Below, in pieces: positions 12,400 to 23,921 of a DNA stretch of 64,000 nucleotides; position 1 is the first letter of the stretch; each line of letters opens with the position of its first letter. The notes under the pieces were generated by a model. That model ran no database searches and was not told the origin of the DNA. It saw nothing but the letters and a program-made list of their open reading frames with translations. The position numbers and the translations under genes are program-made. The stretch comes from Dendrobium chrysotoxum (lineage: Eukaryota > Streptophyta > Magnoliopsida > Asparagales > Orchidaceae). The stretch is from positions 36,071,591 to 36,135,590 of the forward strand of contig CM034300.1 in assembly GCA_019925795.1 (NCBI GenBank), in the 5' to 3' direction.

Positions 12400-14060
12400 A
12401 CAAAAATAATTATATAATTTTGAAAATAATTTAATAAAATTATTTATTATAAATTTGAAAAATATTTAAATTTTAAATTAATTAATTATTAATTAAATAA
12501 TTTAAGTAATTAAGGAAAGTATTTAAAATAAGGTATATTTATTAAATTTAAAAGAGTAAATAAACAAATAAATAAATAAATTCTCTAATATGTTAACATA
12601 ATTAGAATAAGAGATTCTTTATAAATTTGGAAAATAATTAAATTTTAAATCAATTAATTATTAATTAAGTAAATTAAGTAATTAATAATTAAGAAAAGTA
12701 TTCAAAATAGAAAATATTTATTTAAAAAAATGTAAATAAATTTATAAAAAAAAATTAATTTGATTTTCAAAATAATTTAGTAAAATTATTATTTATAAAT
12801 TTAGAAATAATTAAATTTTAAATCAATTAATTATTAACTAAGTAATTTAAGAAATTAATAAATAAAAATAATTTAAAAATATATAGAAAAAATCATTAAT
12901 AATTCGAAATTAAATAATAAAAAAATAAAATAATAATAATAATTTTCTTATTTTAAAATAATTCAATAAAAGAATAATTTTAATAAATTTAGAAAGTATT
13001 TAAAGTTTAAATTAATTAATGACTAATTAGGTAATTTAGGTAATTAATCAATTAAAATAATTTAAAAAAAAGAAAGTAATTATTAATTCGAGTTAAATAA
13101 TAAAAATAATAATAATTTTTCTGATTTTAAAATAGTTTAATAAGAAAATAATTTTTATAAATTTCGAAAGTATTTAAATTTTAATTAATTAATGACTAAT
13201 TAAGTAATATAGGTAATTAATCAATTAGAATAATTTTAAAAAAGGAAAATAATTATTAATTCAAATTAAATAATAAAAAAATAATAATTTTTTTGATTTC
13301 AAAATAATTTAATAAGAAAATAATTTTTATAAATTTAGAAAGTATTTAAATTTTGAATTAATTAATGACTAATTAAGTAATATAGGTAATTAATCAATTA
13401 GAATAATTTAAAAAAGGAAAGTAATTATTAATTCGAATTAAATAATAAAAATAATAATAATTTTTCTGATTTCAAAATAATTCAATAAGAAAATAAATTT
13501 TATAAATTTAGAAAGTATTTAAAGTTTAAATTAATTAATACCTAATTAAGTAATTTAGGTAATTAATCAATTAGAATAATTTAAAAAAAGGAAAGTAATT
13601 ATTAATTCGAATTAAATAATAAAAAATTTTTTTTTTTTCTGATTTCAAAATAATTCAATAAGAAAATAATTTTTATAAATTTAGAAAGTATTTAAATTTT
13701 GAATTAATTAATAACTAATTAAGTAATATAGGTAATTAATCAATTAGAATAATTTAAAAAAGGAAAGTAATTATTAATTCGAATTAAATAATTAAAATAA
13801 TAATAATTTTTCTGATTTCAAAATAATTCAATAAGAAAATAATTTTTATAAATTTAGAAAGTATTTAAAGTTTAAATTAATTAATACCTAATTAAGTAAT
13901 TTAGGTAATTAATCAATTAGAATAATTTAAAAAAAGAAAGTAATTATTAATTCGAATTAAATAATAAAAATAATAATAATTTTTCTGATATTTCAAAATA
14001 ATTAATAAAAAAAAATATTTTTTTTAATTTTAGAAAGTAATTAATTAATTTTTGATTAAA
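12400..14060. repeat. A/T-rich tandem array, 173-bp period
   Basis: The phrase tgatttcaaaataattcaataag returns at about 13122, 13294, 13467, 13640, 13813 and 13986, a spacing of 172-173 bp. Each unit also holds attaattaatgactaattaagtaat and aaaggaaagtaattattaattcg. More diverged units extend to the left (phrases at about 12761 and 12950). The array lies inside the solo LTR and has no equivalent in the host element's LTR copies. It contains no ORF. Confidence 0.85.
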
Positions 14061-15403
14061 TATTAAGATATTTAAATAATTAACTAATTAAGAATTACTT
14101 AAAATAATATATTTTAACATAATTTTAAAAATTAAATTATTGAAAAGTAATAATAAAATTTTTCTTATTTTTATTTATTTATTTATTTATTTTATAATAA
14201 AATAGATAAAGAAATATTTAATATTATCATTTTAAAAGTATTTAATAATTATTAGTATTAACTAAGTGTTTAGATTTTAAGTAATTAAAACTATTTTAAA
14301 TAATAATAAATATGTCATAAAATAGATTTAATTATAAATTAATGTACTTAAAATAATTATTAAATTATTTAAACATATTTTATATAAAAAAAATGAATTA
14401 ATTTTAATAAAATATTTATAAAAAAAAAAAAGAAAGAGAGAATCAACGACTCATGCTATTTATGTACGCCGAATTCTATAACCCTAAAATTAAAAAAAGA
14501 TTTCGTTCTCAAGAATAGCTTTATTGATTTTGATAAAATTTTAAATGTAGATTAAGAACATGAATAAAAGTCATGGGGAGGTATTTGAAAGCTCTAAAAA
14601 GCACTTATTAGAAAGATATACGGATCTAAGTATGGTGACCTAGATCTAAAGTTTTGATAAAATCTTACCGTTAGATATTCTAGATTTTGAAACATCTGAG
14701 CTTGTAGATTGTCCTCGTATATTCCTATAGTTGAAGTTGAACTCCAATTCACCTTGGATCGGACGGTAGAAGCTTTGGAAGGGGAATGACTCGGGTCGCC
14801 GGAGATCTCGCGGCCGGCAAGATTTTACCAACGAATTTGAGTGGGGGAAGATGTGGAGATGTTGGAAGAGCTCTCACACTAAGAAAATTAGGGTTGAGAG
14901 CGGCTAGGAAAAAGAAAAAGAAGCCAGCCCGCTTCATGAAGTCCTAAAAGAGTATTTAAATGATTAAGGCCCTAGATCTACGGCTAGGATTCATCCTAAG
15001 ATTAATTAGGAGGGAATTAAGGTGATTTAATTAGCCATCCGTTTGATTGCTTTATTTAGGAATAAATATAAGCTCATGAGAATGAAAAAATAAATAAATA
15101 AATAAATAAGTAAATTAAATTAAGCATATTAGATTAAAATTAAGCCTACAATCAGATCCGATTTGGGTCAATTTGGGATTCAATTTGATTTACTCAAATT
15201 AACCCAGTTAAATTTAAATAAAATAAACACTCGAATCAAATTAACCTCGACGGGCCTAAGGCAAACTAATCGGGCTCAATCGGATACGGTCGAGTCTACT
15301 TTGACTCAATTCAAGCTAATTCGAGCTCGAATTGGACTCGACGGGGGTTGATTAAATTAATTAAAGGCCCTCAAGGGCACTCGAATGAAAATAAAGGTCA
15401 ACA
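14061..15403 (-). repeat. 5' part of the solo LTR
   Basis: This stretch has simple repeats (ATTT)n near 14168-14190 and (AAAT)n near 15088-15112. On the minus strand a TATA-like TTTAAATAC near 14955 is followed by a pyrimidine-rich stretch, which could be the LTR promoter and leader. Short ORFs at 14646-14937 have no recognisable product. Nothing else is seen. Confidence 0.4.
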
Positions 15404-18130
15404 CCTGTATTTTTTAGAAATATCAAACTTCTATAATTAAGTCAAAGCCAAAGTTAACTTTTAGACCTATTAATGCTATAAAATAATTCCAAAATTTCCA
15501 AAAAATCTAAAAATTCATTTAAAATTCTAGAAAACTCTAATTTGATTAATAAAATCACTTAACCAATACTATAAAGTACAATAACCACTCTAAAGATGAA
15601 GTTTTTAGGATGGACTACTCTGGGCTGCAGGGCTATATGTCCTAAGGAGGCCTGGTTCCTCGAGCTTGGTGGCACAATGCTAAGAATAAATTCAATGGAG
15701 TGTAGAACATCAAACTTATCTGACTTTTAATTATTTAACTAAATTAAAATCCTTAATTTAACTACATTAATAAGGTTTTTAGGATGGACTACTCTGGGTT
15801 ACGGGGCTATGTGTCCTAAGGAGGCCTGGTTCTTCGAGCCTGGTGGCAAAATGCCAAGAACCTGTTGATGAAAAATATAAACTAATCTAACTTTTAAATT
15901 AATGATAATCAAATTAATTAATATTAATTAATGCTTAATTTCTAACTAACTAAATCTACTTAATTAACCCTGATTACTACTAAGTAAACCAGGCCTATGA
16001 GGCTATTAACTTTACCCCAAGAAAGGTGAAATAAATTTTATAGCCTCGGTGACCAATAAATGTAATAATCATTTAACAATTAAAATATATCATTAATTAA
16101 GCTTTAACACATTAATATTTAAACTCAAACATAAATCTCCCATTTAACCTTTAACAAACTTAAACATTAGATAATCTCAACGAATAACCTAGTTCAAGAC
16201 CTACCCCAGCCACACGACCTTTTACACATACTTTAGATTATCTGCTAGGACAACCAACCCTAGTTTAGGCTAGGTCGATGTTTACTTTACTATTGTGTGC
16301 TGGGTTTTCTAAGATTTCATTACATGTTGTGATTGAAGTTGATTGGTGTGTTTATTTACTTCTTCTACGCTCTATAAATTGATGTGATGGGTGATTAGAT
16401 TACCCTTAGGTTAGGAATGATCTAGATGGTCACTGTGTTTTCTATAGGTGGCCACACTCATACAGGATAATAAAAGGAGCTAAATAAATAATAAATATAA
16501 CTACTACAGGTGCTTTAGCTACTTAGCCTCGAAATAAAAAAGAATGTCGCCAAGTGTGTTTAATTTTTTATGCATATATATAATTGCTTGGGAACTAATT
16601 TGATTATTAAATGCTTAGGATAACCTTGCTGGGGAGTCTAGAATTTTCCTTTTATATCAATGTAATTTATTCAAAGTTAAGAGTTATGAAAGTGTCTTTG
16701 AGTTTGAGATACTTAGACAGAAAATTGAATTCCAAAGAGGACAGGATAGTCCTCAGGGGGATAATACCTTTCCAATTTGGAAGCTCAATTTTAGATCACT
16801 CCACTACCTAAAGTGGGAAGAATAACCTCACCTTCGAGGGCAGAGTTTTCTTTCCCATTTGGGTATCCAACTACAACAAATCCAAGGAGCTTGAAGAGGA
16901 GAAGGATGAAGAACTAAAGAAAAAAGAGTATCCTATTCAAACTCACTTGTGTTTGTACTAGGATTAGAATCCAGGGTTTTATTAGTGGTGCCTAGCCACT
17001 TTTAATTTATGTAATTCTGGTTTGTAATAAATGGTGCACTTGTCTATGAACTTTAATTGGAGAAATTAAATTCATTTATTGATGTTTGATATATTCTGCC
17101 TGCGTATAGGATCTTGCTTGCTTTTCTTAGGTTTTTTTTTGTGCTTATGTGTTGATTTTATTTTAGCCTAGATATGTGGAGGCTTGTGAGGGTACATCAA
17201 AATTTTTCTGCTTAAATTTAAATAAAATTTTAAGATAATATAGAAACTCTAACGATCTAAGAAGTAAGCCCAATACTGCCAGGAGTTTGCATAACATATT
17301 GATGCATCTTCTTTCCTTTATTAGGCAGCTCCCCGCCTGCGGTTTCTGGCTGACCACCTGCCTATGAGGGTGCAGATATGTCAAGGGAAATCTGTGTAAT
17401 CTTTAGGATAAAAACTATTTTTAAGCCTTTTTTAAAACTACTTCATTCTATTTTATATATTTAATCCAGTAGATCAGCATGCATTACGTTAGAAACTAAT
17501 AAAAAAGTATCTAAAACTTTAATTGCATTTCTCTTTAGCTTTTACACCCAACATAAGTCAAGGAACCAATTAGAACAAGCTCTAGATGTCAGTTCCAATT
17601 CTCAAAACCCTTAATTATAATGTACTTACCACTCTTTCAAAATGATCGAACTCATGGATTTTAAATTGATTAGGTGGATAACTAGCTCCCCAATCTAAGC
17701 TGAGGTAAGTCCATATTTTGCACTATATTAGCTAGGTTTGGATTATTATGGTCCAGTGTCTAAATTTAGATTTATGATCTGAGGTAGAGTCTGAATTATA
17801 AGACCCCAACTTCTGGGAATGTAATCCAAAATTTTTAATAAATTATTCAACTCAAATTAAAGATTCTTTTTATTTAAAATTTAAAGCCCAACACTTAGAC
17901 TTGGTCGGGGCACTTCTGAAATATTTTAGAATCCCAAAGTGTACCATACCCCTCTTTTATTGGCTCTAGAAATAAGTGCTCCAATTTGATCCAATCCCAT
18001 ATGAAATTCTAGTTTCAACCTTCTTTGATATCCACTCCTTGAAATCCCTTAAACAAAATTTTTGCTGTTATTTTAGTCGAGAGTATTCATAGGGATTTCA
18101 ACCTTTCTATGATATAATTAACTATGAGGG
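15404..18130 (+). repeat. Gypsy 5' LTR, third segment
   Basis: The host LTR resumes after the solo LTR. 15.4-16.7 kb aligns with 49.84-50.99 kb (for example 'gccacac...cctac/ttacacacactctaga...tgctaggacaaccaac'). 16.2-18.1 kb aligns, reverse-complemented, with 10.3-8.3 kb of the solo LTR. The last phrase I can match is tcgagagtattcatagg near 18078, against tcgagagtattctcagg on the minus strand of the solo LTR. No genes are seen. Confidence 0.6.
15601..15890 (+). repeat. Two-copy tandem repeat, 174-bp period
   Basis: The phrase gtttttaggatggactactctggg starts at 15601 and again at 15775. The following text (tgtcctaaggaggcctggttc, then ggtggca.aatgc.aagaa) is repeated too, with an A/T-rich second half. 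It lies inside the gypsy LTR. Confidence 0.8.
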
Positions 18131-18586
18131 CTTTCTCTTGTAGGTAATTTAGAACCCATATCAACTTTGTTAAAAAAATTAATTTCTTTTCAAAACTTAA
18201 TTAGTCTTTTTTGGGAAATTAAATCAACAATGATCATTATCGACGTATTTAGATAATTGATAACAGGCGATATTTTCTTCTCTTTAGAGGATATATCCTT
18301 TGTTATCATACTTCTGAATATGAAATTAATGATCTTCCATCCAAACTATTATAGTTGAATGCTTGATAGAACGCCATTTTAACCCTTTGAGGTTATAGGT
18401 CATCCTTCCTTGAATTTGACTACTTTAGGCTGGATGAAATTTTTAGTTTCATTATCAGAACTCATTAAAGAATGATATCTTCATGTCCTGAGGTGATATA
18501 TCATTCATAATGATGTGTTTGATTTTGAGACTGAAATGCTAAATTAAAATTCCCAAAGAAAACTAGATTTATCAAAAACCTCTTTC
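18131..18586 (+). other. Unassigned gap between the gypsy LTR and the integrase remnant
   Basis: About 450 bp with no ORF and no motif I can name. It joins LTR-derived sequence to the middle of a gypsy integrase, so gag, protease, RT and RNase H must have been deleted around here. The breakpoint cannot be placed exactly. Confidence 0.4.
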
Positions 18587-18900
18587 CAACCCCAAACATT
18601 TAATAGCAACTGATTACTTCTCAAAGTGGGTAGAAATAATTCCCCTATGAAATGTAACATCACACCATATCATGAAGTTTTTTCATAATTATATCATATA
18701 TCGATTCAGTGTACCCCCACAAAATCATATCTGATAATGGGTCCACTTTTAAGTCTACAAAAATTAATAATTTTTACGAGGCTCCATAATATTAATTGGA
18801 TATACTCAATAATCTATTACCCACATGCTAATGGGTTGGCCGAGGCCTTCAACAAAACTCTGGTGTAGATCATCAAAAAGAGCCTAGATGATAATAAATA
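18587..18900 (+). pseudogene. Gypsy integrase core, 5' part, decayed
   Basis: Allowing frame changes, the + strand gives ATDYFSKWVE (first catalytic Asp), then SDNGSTFKSTK (second Asp) and YYPHANGLAEAFNK (catalytic Glu), in the order and spacing of the Ty3/gypsy DDE integrase that inserts the cDNA. Stops and at least two frameshifts interrupt it. The wording near the Glu resembles the Tat/Ogre lineage. It breaks at 18900, where element B inserted, and continues at 30317. Confidence 0.85.
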
Positions 18901-20540
18901 TGAAAGTTCGAAAGGGATGTTAAGCCCTAGTGAACTAGTCCCGAGGCTAACTAAGAGGGGGGGGGGGTGAATTGGTTATTTAAAAATTTCACGATAACTA
19001 CAAAAATCTTTTCGATACTTAGCAGCGGAAACAAGTAAACAATAACGAAAAGATCAACCAACGATATTCACCCAAGCAGTTTATATTGAAAAGTAAAGTG
19101 CAAAACTGAATCAGAAAAGCAAACCAGATTTTATAGTGGTTCGGTCAACTTGACCTACGTCCACTCCCCGGAGCCTCCCCTCCGGGTATTGCACTAAATG
19201 AAAGTGACTCTCCTTTTGCTCCCACAGCAAGGCGGAGAAGCCTGTACAAAACACCTCCTTTTCACCACACGGTGAGGCAGAGAACCTGACCTCCTTTCGC
19301 TTCCTCCTGAAGCAGGCAGAGAACCTTCGAACTCCTTTTGCTTCCACCTGAAGCGGGCAGAGAACCCCGGATCTTCTTGCGAACGATCCTCCCATGAAGA
19401 ACACCGACTAGACGACAGACGACGAGCGGAGAAGACGACTCTGATCCGTGCTTGGAGCAACCTTAGTGAATCCCTCACTAACTCCCCCTCACAAGATCTC
19501 TTCTCTCTTTCCCAACTCTCTCTTCTCTTTAGGGTTTCTCAGGGAAGGAAGGTAGCAAAAGATTTTTCTTAATTTTAGAAAAAGTTCTTTTATAGGAGGG
19601 CTTAAAATATGCCCTAATTCTCAACTGGTCAGCCAAGATCGTCCTGTACGATCAGTTCAAAATCAGCTGATTCAGTCTAGACGATTAGGCTCTTCTGGAC
19701 GATCAGTAGAAAAAGTTATTCATATCGTCCCGTATGATACTGCGATCGTCCGGGACGATTAGTACAAATTGAGGAAAATCATCCAGAAGACAGTTCGGGT
19801 CGTCCAGAGAAATCTGTGCTGGACGACCAAAAAATGACTGGATCGTCCAGGACGATTAGTACATCGTCCTGTACGATTAGTTCAAAAAGGCCCAAAATCA
19901 TCCTGTACACAGTTCGGGTCGTACAGCTGAAATGCACAAGACGATCACGATCGTCCGGGACGATCCTGAGATCGTCCAGGACGATGTGATCGTATCAATT
20001 AAACATTATTTGCTTTCCTTAATTACCAGACTAATTTAGGCATGATTGTAGTTAATCGTCCAGGACGATACACGTATCGTCCGGGACGATCAGACCAAAA
20101 TACTTAAAATAAAACTTGCCTAACTTCATCTGGCGGCTGGGAATTTCTGATTTGAGAATATCATCCCGTACGATCCAAATATCGTCCAGGACGATCTGCT
20201 TAATCAGACCTTCTTAACTTAGTCGCCCTAATTAGGGTTTCTGTTTTAACTGGATCGTCCAGGACGATGCAACTATCGTCCAGGACGATCTGAACAAAAA
20301 TTGAACAGAAACTCTAACTCACTCAATCTCTCCCCCTGAGTGTGTGTGTGCAAGGTTACTTAGCTAGGGGATCAGTTACATTACAATTGACTCAATAAAA
20401 GAAAAAATCATACATTTGACACACTTGGACCCGATCTTGAGTTGGCTTGAGTGGCTCGCGGTCTTTTGTGCCTGAAACAGATTAGCCAAGCAAAACACAC
20501 TGGAAACATGTTTGTCATCATCAAAACCAGATTTGCAACA
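18901..20540 (-). repeat. Element B 3' LTR
   Basis: A 1640-bp LTR from tgaaagttcg to tttgcaaca. It holds palindromes at 19630-20290, including perfect GATCGTCCAGGACGAT at 20253-20268 and ATCGTCCAGGACGAT at 20275-20289. A TATAAAAG box lies on the minus strand at 19594-19587, and the leader downstream carries a roughly 39-bp repeat with a short ORF (19478-19194). It is nearly identical to the 5' LTR but lacks one 21-bp palindrome unit present there. Confidence 0.92.
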
Positions 20541-20720
20541 ATCTCCCCCTTTTTGATGATGGCAAACATTTGTAAAGTAGTCTGAAAACAAAGGTAAACT
20601 AGGAGATCAAACAAAAAAAATATTTTTTTTAAATTTTCATTTAACAGCTCAAACAATACAGAAAATATGAAACAGAAAACAGAAATAAACACGACACGAC
20701 TACAACTGACTCCCCCTTTT
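20541..20720 (-). promoter_or_regulatory. Element B polypurine tracts (two)
   Basis: The minus strand reads AAAAAGGGGGAGAT (20554-20541), touching the 3' LTR, and AAAAGGGGGA (20720-20711) further in. The first is preceded by GCCATCATC, as at D's 60605-60627. These prime plus-strand DNA synthesis; doubled tracts are typical of Sireviruses. Confidence 0.88.
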
Positions 20721-20796
20721 GACATCACAAAAAGGAGGAGGGAAAAACAGAACACTGAAATAAAATATAAAATAGAACAACTACAAAAGAAGGAAA

Positions 20797-21936
20797 CTAA
20801 AACAGAGGTGGATCCTGATCGGAAGGAGGAGGTGGTGGTGGAGGATTGAGGTAATGGTGAATGGCTTGAAATTGAGCTCCGAACCAGGCCATGTCCTGGT
20901 CATGCTGCTGTTGCTGCTGCGCAGCATAGTCCGCGAAGCGTTGGAGGTCCTCGTTGTGTCGCTGCTCCTGGGCAACCATGTAGGAGTCAAAACGGGCCTC
21001 CCACTGGTCAAATCGCTGCACCAGGTGGTCAAGGGGAGAGGCAATGCGAAGGGGAGCAGGTGCCTCGGGTGCAGCAGGAGCGGGAATGGCCGCTTCCTCC
21101 TCTTCCTCACCATCCGGGGCGGGCTCCAGATGTAGTCGGGTGCTGTGGAGGACATGGAAGACATTGTTGGTGAGGAAGTAGGTAGGAACATCTGGGGCTG
21201 CGGGATATTGCAAGTCATACTTGGTTTCAAGAGCATATGCAATGAGGTGTCCTAAGGCTAGATTTGGGCGACGACGATGACCTGGATCCCGGATGGTGGT
21301 AAGGTGCTCGAGGTACCGGATAATAAGATCGGCAGCATTAAATTCTCGATGGGCCATGATGTAGTAGGTGGTCAAGGACAGGAGGGGGCTGATGTGAATG
21401 CGATCCCCCGCCTTTGGAACGACAGAGGAACGAAGAACATGTTGAATGGTTCGGGCGTCCTTAAGAAGGGTGGAGGAGGCATTGTAATGATAAGGGGCAT
21501 TGGTATTGCAGAGGAAATGATTGGCGACACTCCAATTATAATCTGGGTCTGTGATAAGGGTGTGGAGTTTGTCGCCAGTGATGGACAGTTGGAGAATGTC
21601 GTGAAAGTCTTGATAGGTAAGCTCGACAGGGCGCTGATTGACATAGGAACGGAGAGTGGAGTAGTCAGCGGAAATCCGCAGGTTCGCAAAGAAAACGCGA
21701 AGAAGTTAGGAAATAAAGGGAAAAGCGAGGGTGAGGATGAAGGTAAGAGAGGTGTGTGCGAAGAGATCAAGGACTGGATAGGTGAGAGTGCGAGGATTTA
21801 CTATTTTTGAAGGCGTTATCCCCACTTCGCAGTATCGCTCGTAGGCAGCCTGATCGGCTGCATTAGGGAAGCGAGGATCGACCGGCCCCCGAGAGGAACT
21901 GGCACCCTTTTGACGAGACCTCTTGCCACCAGCCAT
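20797..21936 (-). pseudogene. Element B post-pol additional ORF (aORF), one in-frame stop
   Basis: One frame of 380 codons runs from ATG 21936 to 20797, broken only by a TAA at 21706-21708 (codon 77). It begins MAGGKRSRQKGASSSRG (basic, Ser-rich), and a middle part of about 180 codons has hydrophobic and aromatic blocks. The tail is Ala/Pro-rich, then Gln/His-rich (AAQQQQQHDQDM), then poly-Pro. It resembles the 'putative plant transposon protein' family found after pol in plant retroelements; that is from memory, with no search run. Position matches the env-like slot of Sireviruses, but I see no signal peptide or clear membrane anchor. C carries a homologous start (63737-64000), sharing SFILTL/TFILTL and FFAN/FLAN-type blocks. 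An array of LTR-type palindromes lies directly upstream. Confidence 0.7.
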
Positions 21937-22010
21937 TAGGAAACCAAGGGAGAAGAAGATGAAAGAAGAGTGGAGGAAGAAAGGTGTGGAAAAAACTGAA
22001 GAAAACTGCT

Positions 22011-22560
22011 GTTAATAAAGAAAATGGACTGATCGTCCCGTACGATCGCGACGTCGTCCGGGACGATCGGTGCATTTATGTCGTCCTGTACGATTGGTCA
22101 AAAAAGCGGTCCGATCGTCCAGGACGATCAGATATCATCCAGGATGATTAGACACATGCGATCGTCCCGAGGAGTCAGCTGGACGACCGTTAACGAAAAG
22201 GTATCGTCCCGGACGATTAGGTGGATCGTCCAGGACGATTTACAATAAATATGTCGGACGGGCCGAATTTGAATCGTCCAGTTGCTTGACAGGTGGATCG
22301 TCCGGGACGATAAGGGGATCGTCCAGGACGATGGGCAATAACTGGTGCAATCTCAGCCGTTTGATCAGATCAGGAAGATACGGATCATATCGTCCAGGAC
22401 GATGTGAGTATCGTCCAGGACGATCACCAATAATTAGAATTTTTTAGCAGCAGGAGCAGTGGGGGGATGATTCTGAAAGAATCATCCAGGACGATGTTTG
22501 GATCGTCCAGGACGTAGTGGATCATCCAGGACGATAGTGGTATCGTCCAGGATGATGGGA
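22011..22560 (-). promoter_or_regulatory. Element B internal palindrome array and putative aORF promoter
   Basis: Upstream of the aORF, and outside the LTRs, lies a dense run of the LTR palindrome. Examples are GATCGTCCAGGACGATC at 22113-22129 (perfect) and ATCGTCCAGGACGAT at 22389-22403 and 22410-22424, plus CCCGTACGAT, CCGGGACGAT and decayed ATCATCCAGGATGAT forms. Nearest the gene is a TATA-like CTTTATTAAC (22020-22011), then a leader of about 75 nt rich in pyrimidines (TTTCTTCCTCCACTCTTCTTTC), then the ATG at 21936. The same order (palindromes, TATA, pyrimidine-rich leader) is found in the LTRs. The promoter role is inferred. Confidence 0.6.
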
Positions 22561-23921
22561 AGAAAACAGAAAAAAAAGTGAAGGATGAAAAAGATCGATC
22601 AGGATCAAAAAAAAAAAAAAAACACACACATGAAATCAAAAATAACACAAAACCGAATAAAACTGACTTCAAAAACACATAAAAGAACCTTTTTTTTTGA
22701 TCAAGCAGCTCGAGAAAATCAGAATTTTTTTTTTGTTTTCAGATTTTAGATTCAAAAACCAGTAACAGGACGATTGATAGCGCTGAAATCCAGAAAAGGT
22801 TGGAAAGAATCAACTTTCGTAACTCCGACCCCGGGCACCTTATCGATGCAAACCTCTTTCAAAACAAAAATTCGATTCAGAAGAAAGGACATTAGATTTG
22901 AAAAGAGATCCTTTCAAGCCTCATTCCAAAAAAAAATATCTGATATAATAGTGTTACAAAGTAAAAAATCAGAAATCAGGATTTTCAAACACAAGCTTTT
23001 GAAAATATTAAGTGACGCACGGATTTTTCTAAGACATTTAACGATCGGAAAGGAAGGAAAGCTTGGTTGGGCTCATTTTGTGCCTCTTTTTCAAATTGGT
23101 TGGCGCTTTGCGCATCTTTTGATTTTTGATACACTTTATGTATCCAATTTGGCAATTTCGTATCTTTTCAGTTTTGGGCTCATTTTATGCCTCTTTTTCA
23201 AATTATCTGGCGCACTGCGCATCTTTTATAAGCTTTCTCCTTTTCATAATCATTAAAGAGTCTCAGCTGTGAGATTATCTTCCAGACATAGGAGATGAAT
23301 CTCCTTAGTAAGGAAGAACAATTCACAAAATAAAAGCCATACACCATATGATAAATGCAATCACTTGGTTTAGAAAATCAAACTAATGACTCAAGACTTT
23401 AAAAAATACTATTGATATGAGGCAGATTACTGTAGGAAGATAAAATAATCTCTATTTCAAAAACTAACATTTTAATTTTGAAAAGAATTTTTATTCGAAA
23501 GAAACCATACACCTGTTAAGGAGTTAGAGGAAGAGAAACAATCATCAATGTTTCTTCCCTTTAACAGGTTCAGTGGAATCACTCACTGCGTACCAGCTTC
23601 CAAACCAAAACAAGGTAAAAAACTCATAGTAAGAAATTCAGATTTTTAGAAATAGGGAGCGGTGATCAGATTTTGAAAAATATAAAAACAGTAAGTGCAA
23701 GATATGAACTAGTGAATACAAGCAGGTAGAAAATCACACCAAAGTAAATACTCAAATCAAACTAATAGTAAGGCTAAAACAGAAATCAGCAGAAGAAATA
23801 AAATCAACTGAAAATAAAATAATCAAGGCAAAAACTAACTAACAGAAATCAGAAATCAAAAAACTAAACCTAACTAACAGAAATCAGAATACCAATCAGA
23901 AAGATCATAAATCAGCAGTCA
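22561..23921 (-). repeat. Element B post-pol spacer with hairpin repeats
   Basis: Non-coding, A-rich on the + strand. At 23062-23226 it holds short inverted repeats: ggctcattttgtgcctc, ggcgctttgcgcatc, gatacactttatgtatc, ggcaatttcgtatc, ggctcattttatgcctc, ggcgcactgcgcatc. These correspond to the series in A and D. The 160-codon ORF at 22774-23256 (+) runs across it and has no recognisable family, so I treat it as chance. No other structure was seen. Confidence 0.65.

Larger units (their letters stand above)
8037..15403 (-). mobile_element. 7.4-kb solo LTR of a related gypsy family, inverted
   Basis: The segment starts TGTGGACC and ends GGTCAACA, so its ends are TG...CA with an 8-bp inverted repeat matching at seven positions. 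It is flanked by cctgt at 8032-8036 and 15404-15408. The host LTR aligns again on both sides (aattctaaattgacc before, ttagaaatatcaaac after, against 49.80-49.88 kb). Read on the minus strand it begins TGTTGACCTTTATTTTCATTC, close to the start of the host 3' LTR at 31742. Its 9.0-10.3 kb part is the reverse complement, with divergence, of 16.2-17.4 kb. No pol motif is seen, so a solo LTR is the simplest reading; a coding-free non-autonomous element is the alternative. Confidence 0.75.

Noticed and set aside
20667..21242. An envelope glycoprotein in element B
   Set aside because: The position fits the env-like slot, but I see no signal peptide, clear transmembrane anchor or cleavage site in the aORF frame; the tail is Gln/Pro-rich.
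21277..21810. A 177-codon + strand ORF
   Set aside because: It is antisense to the aORF of element B and has no recognisable domain; the aORF on the other strand has a homologue in C.
22774..23256. A 160-codon ORF on the + strand
   Set aside because: It lies antisense in the spacer of element B and crosses the hairpin repeats, with no match to any known domain.
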